A DNA stretch of 64,000 nt from Streptomyces adelaidensis (GTDB taxonomy: Bacteria > Actinomycetota > Actinomycetes > Streptomycetales > Streptomycetaceae). The stretch lies in NCBI RefSeq assembly GCF_016598475.1, contig NZ_JAEMUX010000004.1:1-64000 (forward strand), in the 5' to 3' direction. Of this stretch, positions 36,244-48,021 are shown one piece after another (position 1 is the first letter of the stretch; each line of letters begins with the position of its first letter). The translations under genes and the position numbers were made by a program. Below the pieces are notes generated by a model. It was not told where the DNA came from. It did not search any database and was given only the letters and a program-made list of their open reading frames with translations.

Positions 36244-39200
36244 CGCGGCGGGCTCCCTCGGGGTCGTAGAGGACGGGGCTCGCCACGGTCACCGGGACCA
36301 GCCGGTCACCCACCGGGGCGTAGAGCCGCTCACCGATGCGGTCCCGGCCGCCCTTGATCAGGGCGAGCGCGAAGGTCCGGCCGAGGGCCGCGCTGCGGTA
36401 GCTGGAGGTGACGTGGCCGAGCATCGGGACGGGCGGGGCGGGCAGTTCGCTGTCGGCGACCAGGTGTGTGCCTTCGGGGAGGAAGACGGCCGGGTCCACC
36501 GGGAGCAGGCCGACCAGGTGCTTGCGGTCGGGGCGGACGGTGTCGGCGCGGGCGTAGGAGCGCTTGCCGACGAAGTCGGGCTTCTTCTTCGAGACCGCCC
36601 AACCCATGCCGAGATCCTGGGGGGTCACCGTGCCGTCGGTGTCCTGGCCGATGATCGGGTAGCCCTTCTCCGCGCGCAGGACGTGCATGGTCTCGGTGCC
36701 GTACGGCGTGATGCCGTACGGGGCGCCGGCCTCGTACAGCGCCTCCCACAGGGCGAGGGCCTGCCAGGGTGACACGTTGATCTCGTAGGCCAGTTCGCCG
36801 GAGAAACTGATCCGGCACACCCGGGCCTCGATGCCCGCGACCGTCGTGTCCCGCCACGCCATGAACGGGAAGTCGTCGTTCTCCACGGCCAGTTGAGGCG
36901 CGAGCGCGCCGAGGACCGCGCGGGAGCGGGGGCCGACGAGGGCGACGGTGGCCCACTGCTCGGTCACCGAGGTGCAGTGGACGCGGAGTTCGGGCCATTC
37001 CGTCTGGAGCCACTCCTCCATCCAGTCCAGTACGGCGGCCGCGTTGCCGGTGGTCGTGGTGACCAGGAAGCGGTCCTGGGCGACGCGGATGACGGTGCCG
37101 TCGTCGAAGATCATGCCGTCCAGGCGGCTCATGACGCCGTAGCGGATCATGCCGACCTTCAGGGTGCTCATCATGTTGGTGTAGAGCCGGTCCAGGAAGA
37201 CGGCGGCGTCCGGGCCCTGGACGTCGATCTTGCCGAGGGTGGAGGCGTCCATGAAGGCGACGCTCTCGCGGGCGGCGGCGCACTCGCGCAGCACGGCCGC
37301 TTCCATGTCCTCACCGCCTCGCGGGTAGTACCAGGGGCGCTTCCACTGGCCGACGTTCTCGAACAGTGCGCCGCGCGCGACATGCCACTCGTGCAGGGCG
37401 GTCGTACGGACGGGGTCGTGCAGCGCGCCCCGGTGGCGGCCCGCGAGGGTGGCGAAGGAGACGGGGGTGTAGGGCGGGCGGAAGGTGGTCGTGCCGAGCG
37501 CGGAGACATCCACGCCGAGGAGTTCGGCGACCACACCACTGGCCAGGACGCCGGAGGTCTTGCCCTGGTCGCCCGCGGTGCCGGCCGTGGTGTAGCGCTT
37601 GGTGTGCTCGACCGAGCGCATACCGGCGCCGGTCGCCCGGGCCAGGTCGTCCACGGTGACGTCGCGCTGGAGGTCGACGAAACGGGGGGCGTCCGAGGCG
37701 CCGAAGACGACGTACACATGCATGGGTGGCGTCGTCCGCGGCTGTGCGGCCGTGGCGGGGAGGCGGGGTGCCTCGGCGGTGTAGCCCTCGGCCTCGACGG
37801 CGCGGGCGCCGGCGGCGGCGCCCTGGGCGAGGACGGTGGGCAGGTCGAAGGCGCCGTTCGCACTGCCCACGACCTCGACCGCCTGACGGCAGGTGTCGGG
37901 CACGAAGGAGCCGAGCGCCTCGTCGTGGCGCAGCTTGCCGCCTGCCTGGCTGAACAGGTGTGCCACCGGGTTCCAGCCGCCGGAGACCAGCAGCAGGTCG
38001 ACGGCGAACTCCCGCTGTCCCGTGGACTCTCCGTACGGGGCGACGGTCACGGCGGTCAGACGTGTCTCGCCCGCCGTGCCGGTGACGGCGTGGCCGGTGA
38101 GCACCTCGATACCGGCCGCCCGGGCGCGCTCCGCCCACTCCCCCGCCTCGGAGCGGGTGTCGACGATCGCCGCGACCGCCACGCCGGCTTCGCGCAGGTC
38201 CAGCGCCGCCGCGTAGGCGCTGTCGTTGGTGGTGAAGACGACCGCGTGGCGGCCGGGCAGGACGCCGTGGCGGTTGACGTAGGTGCGGGCGGAAGCGGCC
38301 AGCATCACGCCGGGGCGGTCGTTGTCCGCGAAGGCGAGGGAACGCTCGTGGGCGCCGGTGGCGAGGACCACGTGGCGGGCCCGGATGCGCCAGACGCGTT
38401 CGCGGGAGACGTTCTCGGGGGCGTCGGCGCCGAGGTGGTTGGTCCGGCGTTCCACGGCGAGGAGGTGGTTGTCGTCGTAGTAGCCGAAGACGGTGGTGCG
38501 GCGCAGGACGCGTACCTCGGGGGCGGTGTCGAGTCGGCCGGTGACCTCTTCGACCCAGTCGAGGTGTTCGCCGGCCCCCAGGAGGCTGCCGCCGGGCTCC
38601 GGCCGGTCGTCGGTGAGGATGACACGGGCGCCGCTCCTCGCCGCCGCCGTCGCCGCGGCGAGGCCGGCCGGGCCCGCGCCGACGATCAGCAGATCGCAGT
38701 GGGTGTGGACGGCGTCGTAGCGGGCGGGGTCCGGTTCCGTGGCGAGGCGGCCCTGGCCGGGGAGGCTGGTCGCCACCAGGCCGTCGTAGAGCTCGACCGT
38801 GGTCGCGGGGAGCATCGGTTCGGGGAACGGGGCCTCGATCTGGATGACCGCGTTGGGCTCTTCGACGCCGGCCGAGAAGATGCCTCGGGGGCGGCCGAGT
38901 TTGATGCTGGTGCCGGTGTGGATGACGCCGTTGGCGAGCAGGGCGCAGGCGAGGGTGTCGCCTCGGTGACCCTGGTATTCGGTGCCGTCGAAGGTGAAGG
39001 TGAGGGTTTCGGTCCGGTCCGCGTGGCCGCCGGTGGTCAGGCGGAACGGCTGGGTTCCTTTCCCGATCCCGCCCCTTCCCGAGACGAGGGGCCCGCCCGT
39101 CGACCCCGCTGGGGGCTCCGCCCCCGGACCCCCGTCGCCCTGAACGGGCTCGTCCTCGAACGCCGGACGGGCTGGGGATGCCGGACGCGGCTCAGAAGGG

Positions 39201-39520
39201 ACTGAAGTCACTGGAGTTACGGAAGTTGCTGGCGTTACAGAAGCAGCCGTGACCGGCCTCTCCTCCCCCGCCCGGTACACCGTCACCAGCTCGTTCGTCG
39301 CCGTGTTCCGCACCGCGTTGAACCAGCGACGGCAGCCCGCCGCGTGGCTCCAGCGCTCGGCGAACGGACCCTTCGGGTTGTCGCGGAAGAACAGGTAGCG
39401 GGCCCACTCCTCGTCGGTGAGAGACGCCGGGTCCTCCGGGTACGGCACATGGGCCTGGCCGCCGTAGTGGAACTCGGCCTCGTCACGGGGCCCGCACCAC
39501 GGGCAGGGGATGAGCAGCAT
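36236..39520 (-). CDS. soxA: Fused sarcosine oxidase delta-alpha subunit (SoxD-SoxA)
   Basis: 1094 aa in one frame from ATG 39520 (GGGAG). Residues 1-~95 are SoxD, with all four zinc ligands C6, C9, H59 and C63 in MLLIPCPWCG...WSHAAGCRRW. Residues ~95-155 are a low-complexity linker. From ~FRLTTGGHADRTETLTFTFDG it is SoxA: NAD-binding LLIVGAGPAGLAAATAAARSG and C-terminal GcvT-like THF-binding domain (MDASTLGKIDVQGPDAAVFLDRLY). With SoxB and SoxG it oxidises sarcosine to glycine, transferring the methyl carbon to THF. SoxD and SoxA are normally separate proteins. Confidence 0.9.
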   Translation of the reverse strand: MLLIPCPWCGPRDEAEFHYGGQAHVPYPEDPASLTDEEWARYLFFRDNPKGPFAERWSHAAGCRRWFNAVRNTATNELVTVYRAGEERPVTAASVTPATSVTPVTSVPSEPRPASPARPAFEDEPVQGDGGPGAEPPAGSTGGPLVSGRGGIGKGTQPFRLTTGGHADRTETLTFTFDGTEYQGHRGDTLACALLANGVIHTGTSIKLGRPRGIFSAGVEEPNAVIQIEAPFPEPMLPATTVELYDGLVATSLPGQGRLATEPDPARYDAVHTHCDLLIVGAGPAGLAAATAAARSGARVILTDDRPEPGGSLLGAGEHLDWVEEVTGRLDTAPEVRVLRRTTVFGYYDDNHLLAVERRTNHLGADAPENVSRERVWRIRARHVVLATGAHERSLAFADNDRPGVMLAASARTYVNRHGVLPGRHAVVFTTNDSAYAAALDLREAGVAVAAIVDTRSEAGEWAERARAAGIEVLTGHAVTGTAGETRLTAVTVAPYGESTGQREFAVDLLLVSGGWNPVAHLFSQAGGKLRHDEALGSFVPDTCRQAVEVVGSANGAFDLPTVLAQGAAAGARAVEAEGYTAEAPRLPATAAQPRTTPPMHVYVVFGASDAPRFVDLQRDVTVDDLARATGAGMRSVEHTKRYTTAGTAGDQGKTSGVLASGVVAELLGVDVSALGTTTFRPPYTPVSFATLAGRHRGALHDPVRTTALHEWHVARGALFENVGQWKRPWYYPRGGEDMEAAVLRECAAARESVAFMDASTLGKIDVQGPDAAVFLDRLYTNMMSTLKVGMIRYGVMSRLDGMIFDDGTVIRVAQDRFLVTTTTGNAAAVLDWMEEWLQTEWPELRVHCTSVTEQWATVALVGPRSRAVLGALAPQLAVENDDFPFMAWRDTTVAGIEARVCRISFSGELAYEINVSPWQALALWEALYEAGAPYGITPYGTETMHVLRAEKGYPIIGQDTDGTVTPQDLGMGWAVSKKKPDFVGKRSYARADTVRPDRKHLVGLLPVDPAVFLPEGTHLVADSELPAPPVPMLGHVTSSYRSAALGRTFALALIKGGRDRIGERLYAPVGDRLVPVTVASPVLYDPEGARRDG
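39064..39180. repeat. Interspersed Streptomyces repeat within the SoxD-SoxA linker
   Basis: Read on the minus strand this is CAGCCCGTCCGGCGTTCGAG followed by GACGAGCCCG, a GGGGGCGGAGCCCCCAGC palindrome and GGGAAGGGGCGGGATCGGGA. This pattern recurs between many Streptomyces genes. Here it is open in frame and translated as PARPAFEDEPVQGDGG...GGIGKG, joining soxD to soxA. Confidence 0.7.
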
Positions 39521-39539
39521 GGTTCGGCTCCCTAAGCGG

Positions 39540-39620
39540 ATTGGGGCAGCGCCCCCAAGGGGCGCGAGGAACTGCGCGACCAGCCACGACGGCGCCGCAG
39601 ACGATCGACGGCCCATGGCG
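39540..39620. repeat. Interspersed intergenic repeat, copy 1
   Basis: GCGACCAGCCACGACGGCGC with GGGGCGCGAGGAACTGC on one side and CGCAGACGATCGACGGCCCA on the other, in the soxB-soxDA gap. A close copy lies at 41785-41895. Both have inverted CCCC..GGGG ends. Confidence 0.8.
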
Positions 39621-39638
39621 GCACTTCTGGCGGAGCGC

Positions 39639-40871
39639 TCAGTGGGCCACCGCGGCGGCGCCGTGTTCGTCGACGAGCGCGCCGGTGGTGAAACGGTCGA
39701 GCGAGAAGGGGGCGTTGAGCGGGTGGGGGGTGTCGTGGGCGATGGTGTGGGCGTAGACCCAGCCGACACCCGGCGTGGCCTTGAAACCGCCCGTGCCCCA
39801 GCCGCAGTTGAGGTAGAGGTTGTCGACCGGGGTGAGGCCGACGATCGGTGAGGCGTCGGGGCTGACGTCGACGATGCCGCCCCAGGTGCGCAGGACGTGG
39901 GCGCGGGCGAAGACCGGGAAGAGTTCCAGGGCCGCCGACATCTGCTCTTCGATGATGTGGAAGGCGCCGCGCTGGGTGTAGGAGTTGTACGAGTCGATGC
40001 CCGCGCCCATGACCAGCTCGCCCTTGTGGGCCTGGCTCACGTAGACGTGGACCGCGTTGGACATCACGACCGTCGGGTGGACCGGCTCCAGGAGTTCGGA
40101 GACCAGGGCCTGCAACGGGTGGCTCTGGAGCGGGAGTTCGATGCCCGCCATCGCCGCCAGTACCGAGGTGTGGCCCGCCGAGCAGAGTGCCACCTTGCCC
40201 GCCGCGATGGGGCCCAGGGTGGTCTGGACTCCGACCACCCGGCCACCGACCACGTCGAGACCCGTCACCTCGCAGTTCTGGATGATGTCGACCCCTGCCG
40301 CGTCCGCCGAGCGGGCCAGGCCCCAGGCCACGTGGTCGTGCTTGGCGATGCCGGCACGGGGCTGGTAGGTACCGCCGAGGACCGGGTAGCGGACGTCCGG
40401 GGAGATGTTGACGATCGGGCAGACCTCTTTGACCTGCTCGGCGTCGAGCCACTCCGCGTCCACGCCGTTGAGGCGGTTGGCTTCCACCCGGCGCACGCTG
40501 TCGCGGACGTCCTGGAGGCTGTGCGCCAGGTTCAGCACGCCGCGCTGGGAGAACAGGATCGGGTAGTCCAGCTCCTCCGCCAGGCCCTCCCACAGCTTGA
40601 GCGCGTGCTCGTAGATGCCGGCGCTCTCGTCCCAGAGGTAGTTCGAGCGGATGATCGTCGTGTTGCGGGCCATGTTGCCGCCCGCCAGCCAGCCCTTCTC
40701 CAGCACGGCGACGTTGGTGATGCCGTGGTTCTTCGCCAGGTAGTGGGCGGTGGCCAGGCCGTGGCCGCCACCGCCCACGACGATCACGTCGTACGACCGC
40801 TTCGGCTCGGGCGTGCGCCACAGCCAGTCGGGGTGCTCGGGGAGTTCAGCGCCAGGGGTACGGGGGTTCAT
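39639..40871 (-). CDS. soxB: Sarcosine oxidase beta subunit
   Basis: 410 aa. N-terminal FAD motif [54 protein letters not shown], and C-terminal GGWG-type substrate region ([17 protein letters not shown]). SoxB carries covalent FMN on a histidine and non-covalent FAD and oxidises sarcosine to the imine. The order soxB-soxD-soxA-soxG is standard. It is 31 nt downstream of folD. Confidence 0.94.
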   Translation of the reverse strand: MNPRTPGAELPEHPDWLWRTPEPKRSYDVIVVGGGGHGLATAHYLAKNHGITNVAVLEKGWLAGGNMARNTTIIRSNYLWDESAGIYEHALKLWEGLAEELDYPILFSQRGVLNLAHSLQDVRDSVRRVEANRLNGVDAEWLDAEQVKEVCPIVNISPDVRYPVLGGTYQPRAGIAKHDHVAWGLARSADAAGVDIIQNCEVTGLDVVGGRVVGVQTTLGPIAAGKVALCSAGHTSVLAAMAGIELPLQSHPLQALVSELLEPVHPTVVMSNAVHVYVSQAHKGELVMGAGIDSYNSYTQRGAFHIIEEQMSAALELFPVFARAHVLRTWGGIVDVSPDASPIVGLTPVDNLYLNCGWGTGGFKATPGVGWVYAHTIAHDTPHPLNAPFSLDRFTTGALVDEHGAAAVAH

Positions 40872-40902
40872 CGGACGGCTCCGTCCTCTGGAAGGGACAG
40901 GT

Positions 40903-41763
40903 TCATACGGCGTTCGCGTTCCGCTCGGTGGCCTCGACGACGTTGGCGAGCAGCATCGCCCGGGTCATGGGGCCCACGCCCCCGGGCATCGGCGCGAGCC
41001 AGCCCGCGATCTGGGCGGCGTCCGGGTGCACATCGCCGACCAGGCCCTCGTCGGTGCGGGTGATGCCGACGTCCAGGACGGCCGCGCCGGGGCGCAGCAT
41101 GTCCTTGGTGATCAGTCCGGGCGAGCCGGCGGCCACGATGACGATGTCGGCCTCCCGGACGTGCCAGGCCAGGCCCTGGGTGCCGGTGTGGCACAGGGTG
41201 ACGGTGGCGTTCTCGGAGCGGCGGGTGAGGAGGAGGCCGATGGGGCGGCCGACAGTGATGCCCCGGCCGATGACACACACCCGCGCGCCCGCGAGGGGCA
41301 CCTCGTAGCGGCGGAGGAGTTCGACGATCCCACGCGGGGTGCACGGCAGCGGAGCCTCTTCGCCCAGGACGAGCCGGCCGAGGTTCACGGGGTGCAGGCC
41401 GTCGGCGTCCTTGGCCGGGTCCATGCGTTCCAGCACCGCGCCCGAGTCCAGGTGGCGCGGGAGCGGGAGCTGGACGATGTACCCGGTGCAGGCCGGATCG
41501 GCGTTCAACTCGTCGATCACGTCCTCGACCTGCTGCTGCGAGGCATCGGCCGGCAGATCCCGACGGATGGAGGCGATACCCACCTGAGCGCAGTCACGGT
41601 GCTTCCCGCCGACATAGGCGTGGCTACCCGGATCGTCACCGACGAGGACGGTCCCGAGCCCGGGCGCCCGCCCACCGTCGGCAATCAACTTGCCCACGCG
41701 CTCAGCGAGTTCAAGACGAATGGCGGCGGCGGTCGCCTTACCGTCAAGCAGCTGTGCGGTCAC
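40903..41763 (-). CDS. folD: Bifunctional methylene-THF dehydrogenase/cyclohydrolase
   Basis: 286 aa from GTG 41763 ([20 protein letters not shown]), with AAGGAG 9 nt upstream; longer versions read into the intergenic repeat. Signatures are the catalytic Lys in [44 protein letters not shown] and [15 protein letters not shown]. It converts 5,10-methylene-THF to 10-formyl-THF. Its position between the dimethylglycine and sarcosine oxidases suggests a dedicated copy for methylene-THF released by demethylation, feeding PurU. Confidence 0.94.
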   Translation of the reverse strand: MTAQLLDGKATAAAIRLELAERVGKLIADGGRAPGLGTVLVGDDPGSHAYVGGKHRDCAQVGIASIRRDLPADASQQQVEDVIDELNADPACTGYIVQLPLPRHLDSGAVLERMDPAKDADGLHPVNLGRLVLGEEAPLPCTPRGIVELLRRYEVPLAGARVCVIGRGITVGRPIGLLLTRRSENATVTLCHTGTQGLAWHVREADIVIVAAGSPGLITKDMLRPGAAVLDVGITRTDEGLVGDVHPDAAQIAGWLAPMPGGVGPMTRAMLLANVVEATERNANAV

Positions 41764-41784
41764 CGACGGTGCTCCTTCCAAGAA

Positions 41785-41895
41785 CCTGAACTGCGGCGCC
41801 CCAAAAGGGGCGCGGGGCAGTGTCCATATGCGGCTCCGCCGCGGGGCGCGACCAGCCACGATGGCGCCGCAGACGATCGACCACCCATCGCGGCA
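41785..41895. repeat. Interspersed intergenic repeat, copy 2
   Basis: Shares GCGCGACCAGCCACGATGGC and GCCGCAGACGATCGACC with copy 1 at 39540, here with a fuller CCCAAAAGGGGCGCGGGGCAG arm. It fills the gap between folD and the dimethylglycine oxidase gene. Confidence 0.8.
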
Positions 41896-41910
41896 CCCAC
41901 TGCCGACAGC

Positions 41911-44430
<2,520 letters not shown>

Positions 44431-44519
44431 TGCCTGCCGCGCAGGTGGGTGTCAAGAGGGCTGATGACGCCCGGGAACGGCCGGGAGAACGAGTCGCCGA
44501 GCGGCCCGGGAAACGGGCC

Positions 44520-44826
44520 GTGACCATGGCGAGGGCGGCCATGATCGACTGGCTGAGCCCATGACCATGGTCCGCCTGGACATCGGCAGCAGGGACTGCC
44601 GCCGGGTCGCGCCCAGCGAGTCGGCCGCCTCGACCGTGGTCTCGGGGACGGACCGGATGGCGTGCACCGCCAATGAGGAAGAACAGCCGTCAGCGGGGCC
44701 GGTCGACCCGGGGCGGAGGCCCGCGAGATCAGTTCCTGGACGAAGGTCACCAAAGTGTCGACGACCAGGCGGATCTCGTTGAGGAAGTGGAGAAAGAGCG
44801 GGGTGGAGTTGCGGTTCGCGCCGATA
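44520..44826 (-). pseudogene. Decayed second copy of the betaine ABC permease gene
   Basis: Blocks match the intact permease at 49271-51289: 44522-44665 with about 50398-50550 (including GACTGCCGCCGGGTCGCGCC), 44667-44700 with about 50611-50645, and 44726-44824 with about 50957-51056 (including GAGATCAGTTCCTGGACGAA). Several hundred bases between blocks are missing and the frame is broken. This is a relic of a duplicated transporter beside the dimethylglycine gene. The rest of 44431-45075 shows no gene. Confidence 0.85.
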
Positions 44827-45075
44827 TGGAACCCGGTGCCCACCCGGCGCGACAGCCGGGCCGCCGGGATGCCCATCCTCAGCCCGGACAGCCGAAGCGG
44901 CCCCATCAGAGAGATGGGCAGACCGTCACGAAGAGTCTCGACAAGTGAATGGCAAATATTCTACAAAAGGATCTCGGGGGCGCCCAGTGAATGCGCCCCT
45001 GAGATAGGATCCTACTCGGAATGGGAACACGGCAAAATTGACCGAGTTCCATTCATCCACGGGGAGGAATGCGCC

Positions 45076-45558
45076 ATGGCGCGTATTTTCAGAATCAGTC
45101 ACCGGCCTGCGCTTCACGCGGCCGTCTTCGCGGTCGCGGCTGCGGTCGCCCTGGGCACGGCCAGCCCTGCCAGCGCGGCGGCGAACAACCGCCTGGCCAA
45201 TGGGAAAAAGCTCAAGGCGGGGCAGTGCATCACCGATGGCCCCGCGTCACGAAAGGCCAGGTTCTGCGTCGGGAAGAACTACAACATTTACATGACCTAC
45301 AAGGCCTTGACCTGCTCGGTATACAAGGCCAAGGGGCATCTCAGCGGCCCGTCCGCGTATGTACAGGTCGCCAAGAACGGCGATGTGCGGTTCTACCAGT
45401 ATTCCGGTGGCCGGGTCCTGTGGCACTCCAAAACCACGCAGTTCAAGGGCGCGGACCTCGTCGTCGGCAGCTCAAGGCCCGGAGGCCAGGGAGTTCTTGG
45501 TGTGGACAAGCCCGGAAAAGCATTCTTCATCATCAAGAAGTGCCCCTTCAATGGCTGA
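45076..45558 (+). CDS. Small secreted protein, lectin-like C-terminal half
   Basis: 160 aa from ATG 45076 (GGGGAGGA, 7 nt). A Sec signal peptide ends near ASPASAAANN. The mature ~125 residues hold four cysteines (GQCITDG, ARFCVG, LTCSVY, KKCPFNG) suggesting two disulfides. The stretch YVQVAKNGDVRFYQYSGGRVLWHSKTT resembles one blade of bulb-type mannose-binding lectins, where NGDV..Y...GRVLW recurs. No enzymatic motif is visible. Codon use is less G+C-biased than that of its neighbours. It is alone and followed by a strong terminator. Confidence 0.72.
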   Translation: MARIFRISHRPALHAAVFAVAAAVALGTASPASAAANNRLANGKKLKAGQCITDGPASRKARFCVGKNYNIYMTYKALTCSVYKAKGHLSGPSAYVQVAKNGDVRFYQYSGGRVLWHSKTTQFKGADLVVGSSRPGGQGVLGVDKPGKAFFIIKKCPFNG

Positions 45559-45609
45559 TGCGGATTGTTGCGCGCTGAGCCATTCGGCCTGACCGACGCG
45601 CAATTCCCA

Positions 45610-45641
45610 ATGGGGGCCGACAGCTCGCTGTCGGCCCCCAT
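45610..45641 (+). terminator. Terminator of the small secreted protein gene
   Basis: TGGGGGCCGACAG-CTCG-CTGTCGGCCCCCA, a perfect 13-bp stem (14 with the flanking A-T) and CTCG tetraloop, 52 nt after the stop. It directly abuts the left inverted repeat of the mobile element. Confidence 0.85.
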
Positions 45642-45664
45642 CAGTGAGGTTTTCTCAGTGAAGG

Positions 45665-46503
45665 TCATTTCCAGTGACCGTTGAGAACGAGTGCGGCGCG
45701 GGCTATGTCGCCGATTCTGCTGGGGCTGAGGGTGACGTGCTTGAGGGTTCGCCAGCGTTCCTTCAGTTCCGCCGCGGTCCACTCGCCGCGCACCCTCACG
45801 TGTCTGATCAGCGCATTCGTGGCGCGAGTTCCTCGGTCCAGGGCGGTCTCGGAGTGGCCTTTGGGGCGGCGTACGGGCACGTGAATGCCGATGCCAGCAC
45901 CGATGTAGCCCTTGTCGGCGAGCGTGGGAAGCCCGTCGGCGGCGGCCTTGTACAGCGCGGGCAGCACGTGGATACGGGCCGCGGTGATATCCGGGGCAGA
46001 ACCCGGCTCGACATCGGAGACCCACAACGGGGTGCCGTCCGGCGCAGCCAGGAACTGAATGTTGCCGCCGAAGCTCTTGTGCTTCTGGGAGAACCACAGG
46101 TCGTTGCCGTTCTCCCGGACCCCGGCCAGCCGGTCGCAGGAGATCAGCGTGCCGTCCAGCACCACGTGTGTCATCCCCTCGGCGCGGCAGTGGTCCAGCA
46201 CCTCGTGCAGATCAGGAACTTGGGCGGCCAGCACGCCGATGCCCTCATGGAGGTAGCGGTAGCCGGTGGCCTGCGAGATCCCGGCGTCCCGGGCCAGGCA
46301 GTGTGCACGCAGCCGTGTTCTCGGAACCAGCGCAGCACCAGTACCGCCTGGCGGAACGGGCTCAGGGCGCGAGAGCCCTTCGGCGTGCCGATCCCGCGCC
46401 GGTGGGCGGCCAGCAACCGGGCGAGGAACTCCACGATGTGGCGCGGGACGTCGAGCGCGGCAGCATGGGTGACCAACGTGAAGCCTCTGGTTCGAGCGAA
46501 CAT
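45665..46503 (-). pseudogene. IS5-family DDE transposase, one frameshift
   Basis: The N-terminal part from ATG 46503 reads MFARTRGFTLVTHAAALDVP and RGIGTPKGSRALSPFRQAVLVLRWFREHGCVHT. Near 46300 the continuation shifts frame to LARDAGISQATGYRYLHEGIGVLAAQVPDLHEVL and the DDE domain: VVLDGTLISCDRL, FLAAPDGTPLWVSDVEPGSAPDITA, TLADKGYIGAG, ending LNGHWK at 45665. No slippery heptamer is visible at the break, so it looks like a mutation rather than programmed frameshifting. Confidence 0.85.
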
Positions 46504-46550
46504 GATTTTGGCGGACCAGTCCTACCAGGGCTTCACGCCTGCCCGGCCTG

Positions 46551-46593
46551 GTGGCTCTTACCCACTGGTGAAGCCTCAGTGGGTAAGAGCCAC
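46551..46593 (-). terminator. Terminator of the carboxymuconolactone decarboxylase-like gene
   Basis: GTGGCTCTTACCCACT and its exact complement (16-bp arms, 11-nt loop) begin 8 nt beyond the stop at 46601. Confidence 0.8.
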
Positions 46594-46600
46594 GCTGGGC

Positions 46601-47059
46601 TCAGCCCCAGGTCTTGCCGGCCGGTTCGTTGATGGTGCGGTTGATCCGGTTGAAGAAGTTGGTCATCGCGATCTCCAGGTTGATCGCGCCGATCTGCTCC
46701 TCGGTGAAGTGGGCGTTGACCTCTTCCCAGATCTCGTCGGTGACACCCGGCGCACCGTCCTGCAGCCGGGTGGCGGCCTCGGCCAGCGCCAGTGCCGCGC
46801 GTTCCGCGTCGGTGTAGAACGGCGCCTCGCGCCACGCTGCGACGTTGTGCAGCCGCTCGTCGGTGTCACCAGCCTTCTTCCCTCCGGAGACACTGGCGTA
46901 GACGCACGCCGAGCAGCTGTTGATCTGGCTGGCGCGCAGGTGGACCAGCGCGAGCAGCTTTGGGTCGACGCCCCCGGCGGCGATCGCCTTCTGGAGGTGC
47001 TGGACCGCGGTCCACACATCGGGGTTGTTGGTGTTCTTGTTCTTGAGCCGGTTTTCCAT
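46601..47059 (-). CDS. Carboxymuconolactone decarboxylase/AhpD-like protein
   Basis: 152 aa. The AhpD-fold active site SQINSCSACVYASVSGGKKAGDTDERLH contains the CxxC pair and a downstream His; WREAPFYTDAERAALALAEAATRL and FTEEQIGAINLEIAMTNFFNRIN complete the fold. Proteins of this group (carboxymuconolactone decarboxylase/oxidoreductase/epimerase) are the typical genomic partners and targets of ECF41-type sigma factors, and such a factor is divergent 87 nt away. Probably a thiol-dependent peroxidase-like or oxidative-stress function. Confidence 0.9.
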   Translation of the reverse strand: MENRLKNKNTNNPDVWTAVQHLQKAIAAGGVDPKLLALVHLRASQINSCSACVYASVSGGKKAGDTDERLHNVAAWREAPFYTDAERAALALAEAATRLQDGAPGVTDEIWEEVNAHFTEEQIGAINLEIAMTNFFNRINRTINEPAGKTWG

Positions 47060-47104
47060 GTGGGAGTGCTCTCCTTCATCGGGTTACGTTGCGGCGCCTG
47101 TGTG

Positions 47105-47120
47105 CGTCATCCCTATGACG
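47105..47120. promoter_or_regulatory. Palindrome between sigma factor and target gene
   Basis: CGTCAT-CCCT-ATGACG, a perfect inverted repeat at the middle of the divergent region. CGTC is the usual -10 element of ECF promoters, so both arms may serve divergent sigma-dependent promoters. Confidence 0.5.
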
Positions 47121-47145
47121 GAGCAGCTTCCAGGGAGGTAACAAC

Positions 47146-48021
47146 ATGGCCGGCACTCATCCCGCGGACCCGATCGTCGATGCCTTCGAGTCCCACCGTG
47201 ACCGGCTCCGCGCCGTCGCCTACCGCGTGCTCGGGTCACATGCCGATGCGGAAGACGTGGTCCAAGAGGCGTGGCTGCGTCTGTCCCGACAGGACACCGA
47301 CACCATCGACAACCTCGGCGGCTGGCTGACCACCGTGGTCGGCCGCATCAGCCTCGATGTCCTGCGGTCGGGCCGGACGCACCCAGAAGTCTCCTTCGAC
47401 GACCAGCTACCCGAATTCACCGTCACGCTCGACGACGCTCCCGCTCCGGAAGAACTCGCGGCACTCGGGGACTCCGTCGGCCTCGCGCTTCTCACGGTCC
47501 TCGACTCGCTGCGCCCGGACGAGCGACTGGCGTTCGTGCTGCACGACGTGTTCGCCGTGCCCTTCGCGGAGATCGGCACCATTCTTGGCAAGTCCGCCGA
47601 CGCGGCCAAAATGCTCGCCAGCCGAGCCCGCAGGAAGGTACAGGCCACCCAGCAGCCGGCAAGCGCCGGACGACAACAACGCGAGGTGGTCCAAGCCTTC
47701 CTGGCCGCGGCCCACGACGGCCGGTTCGAGCAGCTGCTGCAGGTTCTCCACCCCGAAGTGAAGTTCACCGTCCACACCCCGAACGGCACGTTCGTCACGC
47801 TCGGGGCCACCGAAGTCGCCACCCGCGCGCGAGTGGCCGGCAGCGCGGCACGAGGACATGCGGCGACCGTCAACGGCCACCCCGGCGTCATCTCCTGGCG
47901 CGAAGACGGCACCCCGCTCTCCCTCCTCGCCTTCACCGTCGCCGATGGACACATCACCGCGATCACCGCCGTGGTCGACCCGGCCAAACTCGCGCTCATG
48001 GACCTGCCGGACCCGGTGTGA
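47146..48021 (+). CDS. ECF sigma factor with SnoaL-like C-terminal domain (ECF41/SigJ-like)
   Basis: 291 aa, ribosome binding site GGGAGGT. Region 2: DAFESHRDRLRAVAYRVLGSHADAEDVVQEAWLRL; region 4: LLTVLDSLRPDERLAFVLHDVFAVPFAEIGTILGKSADAAKMLASRARRKV. The C-terminal ~110 residues (VVQAFLAAAHDGRFEQLLQVLHPEVKFTV...AITAVVDPAKL) are a SnoaL-like domain that in ECF41 factors tunes activity without an anti-sigma factor. The canonical WLPEP motif of SigJ is not visible. It probably drives the divergent AhpD-like gene. Confidence 0.9.
   Translation: MAGTHPADPIVDAFESHRDRLRAVAYRVLGSHADAEDVVQEAWLRLSRQDTDTIDNLGGWLTTVVGRISLDVLRSGRTHPEVSFDDQLPEFTVTLDDAPAPEELAALGDSVGLALLTVLDSLRPDERLAFVLHDVFAVPFAEIGTILGKSADAAKMLASRARRKVQATQQPASAGRQQREVVQAFLAAAHDGRFEQLLQVLHPEVKFTVHTPNGTFVTLGATEVATRARVAGSAARGHAATVNGHPGVISWREDGTPLSLLAFTVADGHITAITAVVDPAKLALMDLPDPV

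Noticed and set aside
46250..46350. Programmed frameshifting of the IS5-type transposase
   Set aside because: No slippery A- or T-rich heptamer or downstream structure at the break (CACACTGCC context); a mutation is simpler.
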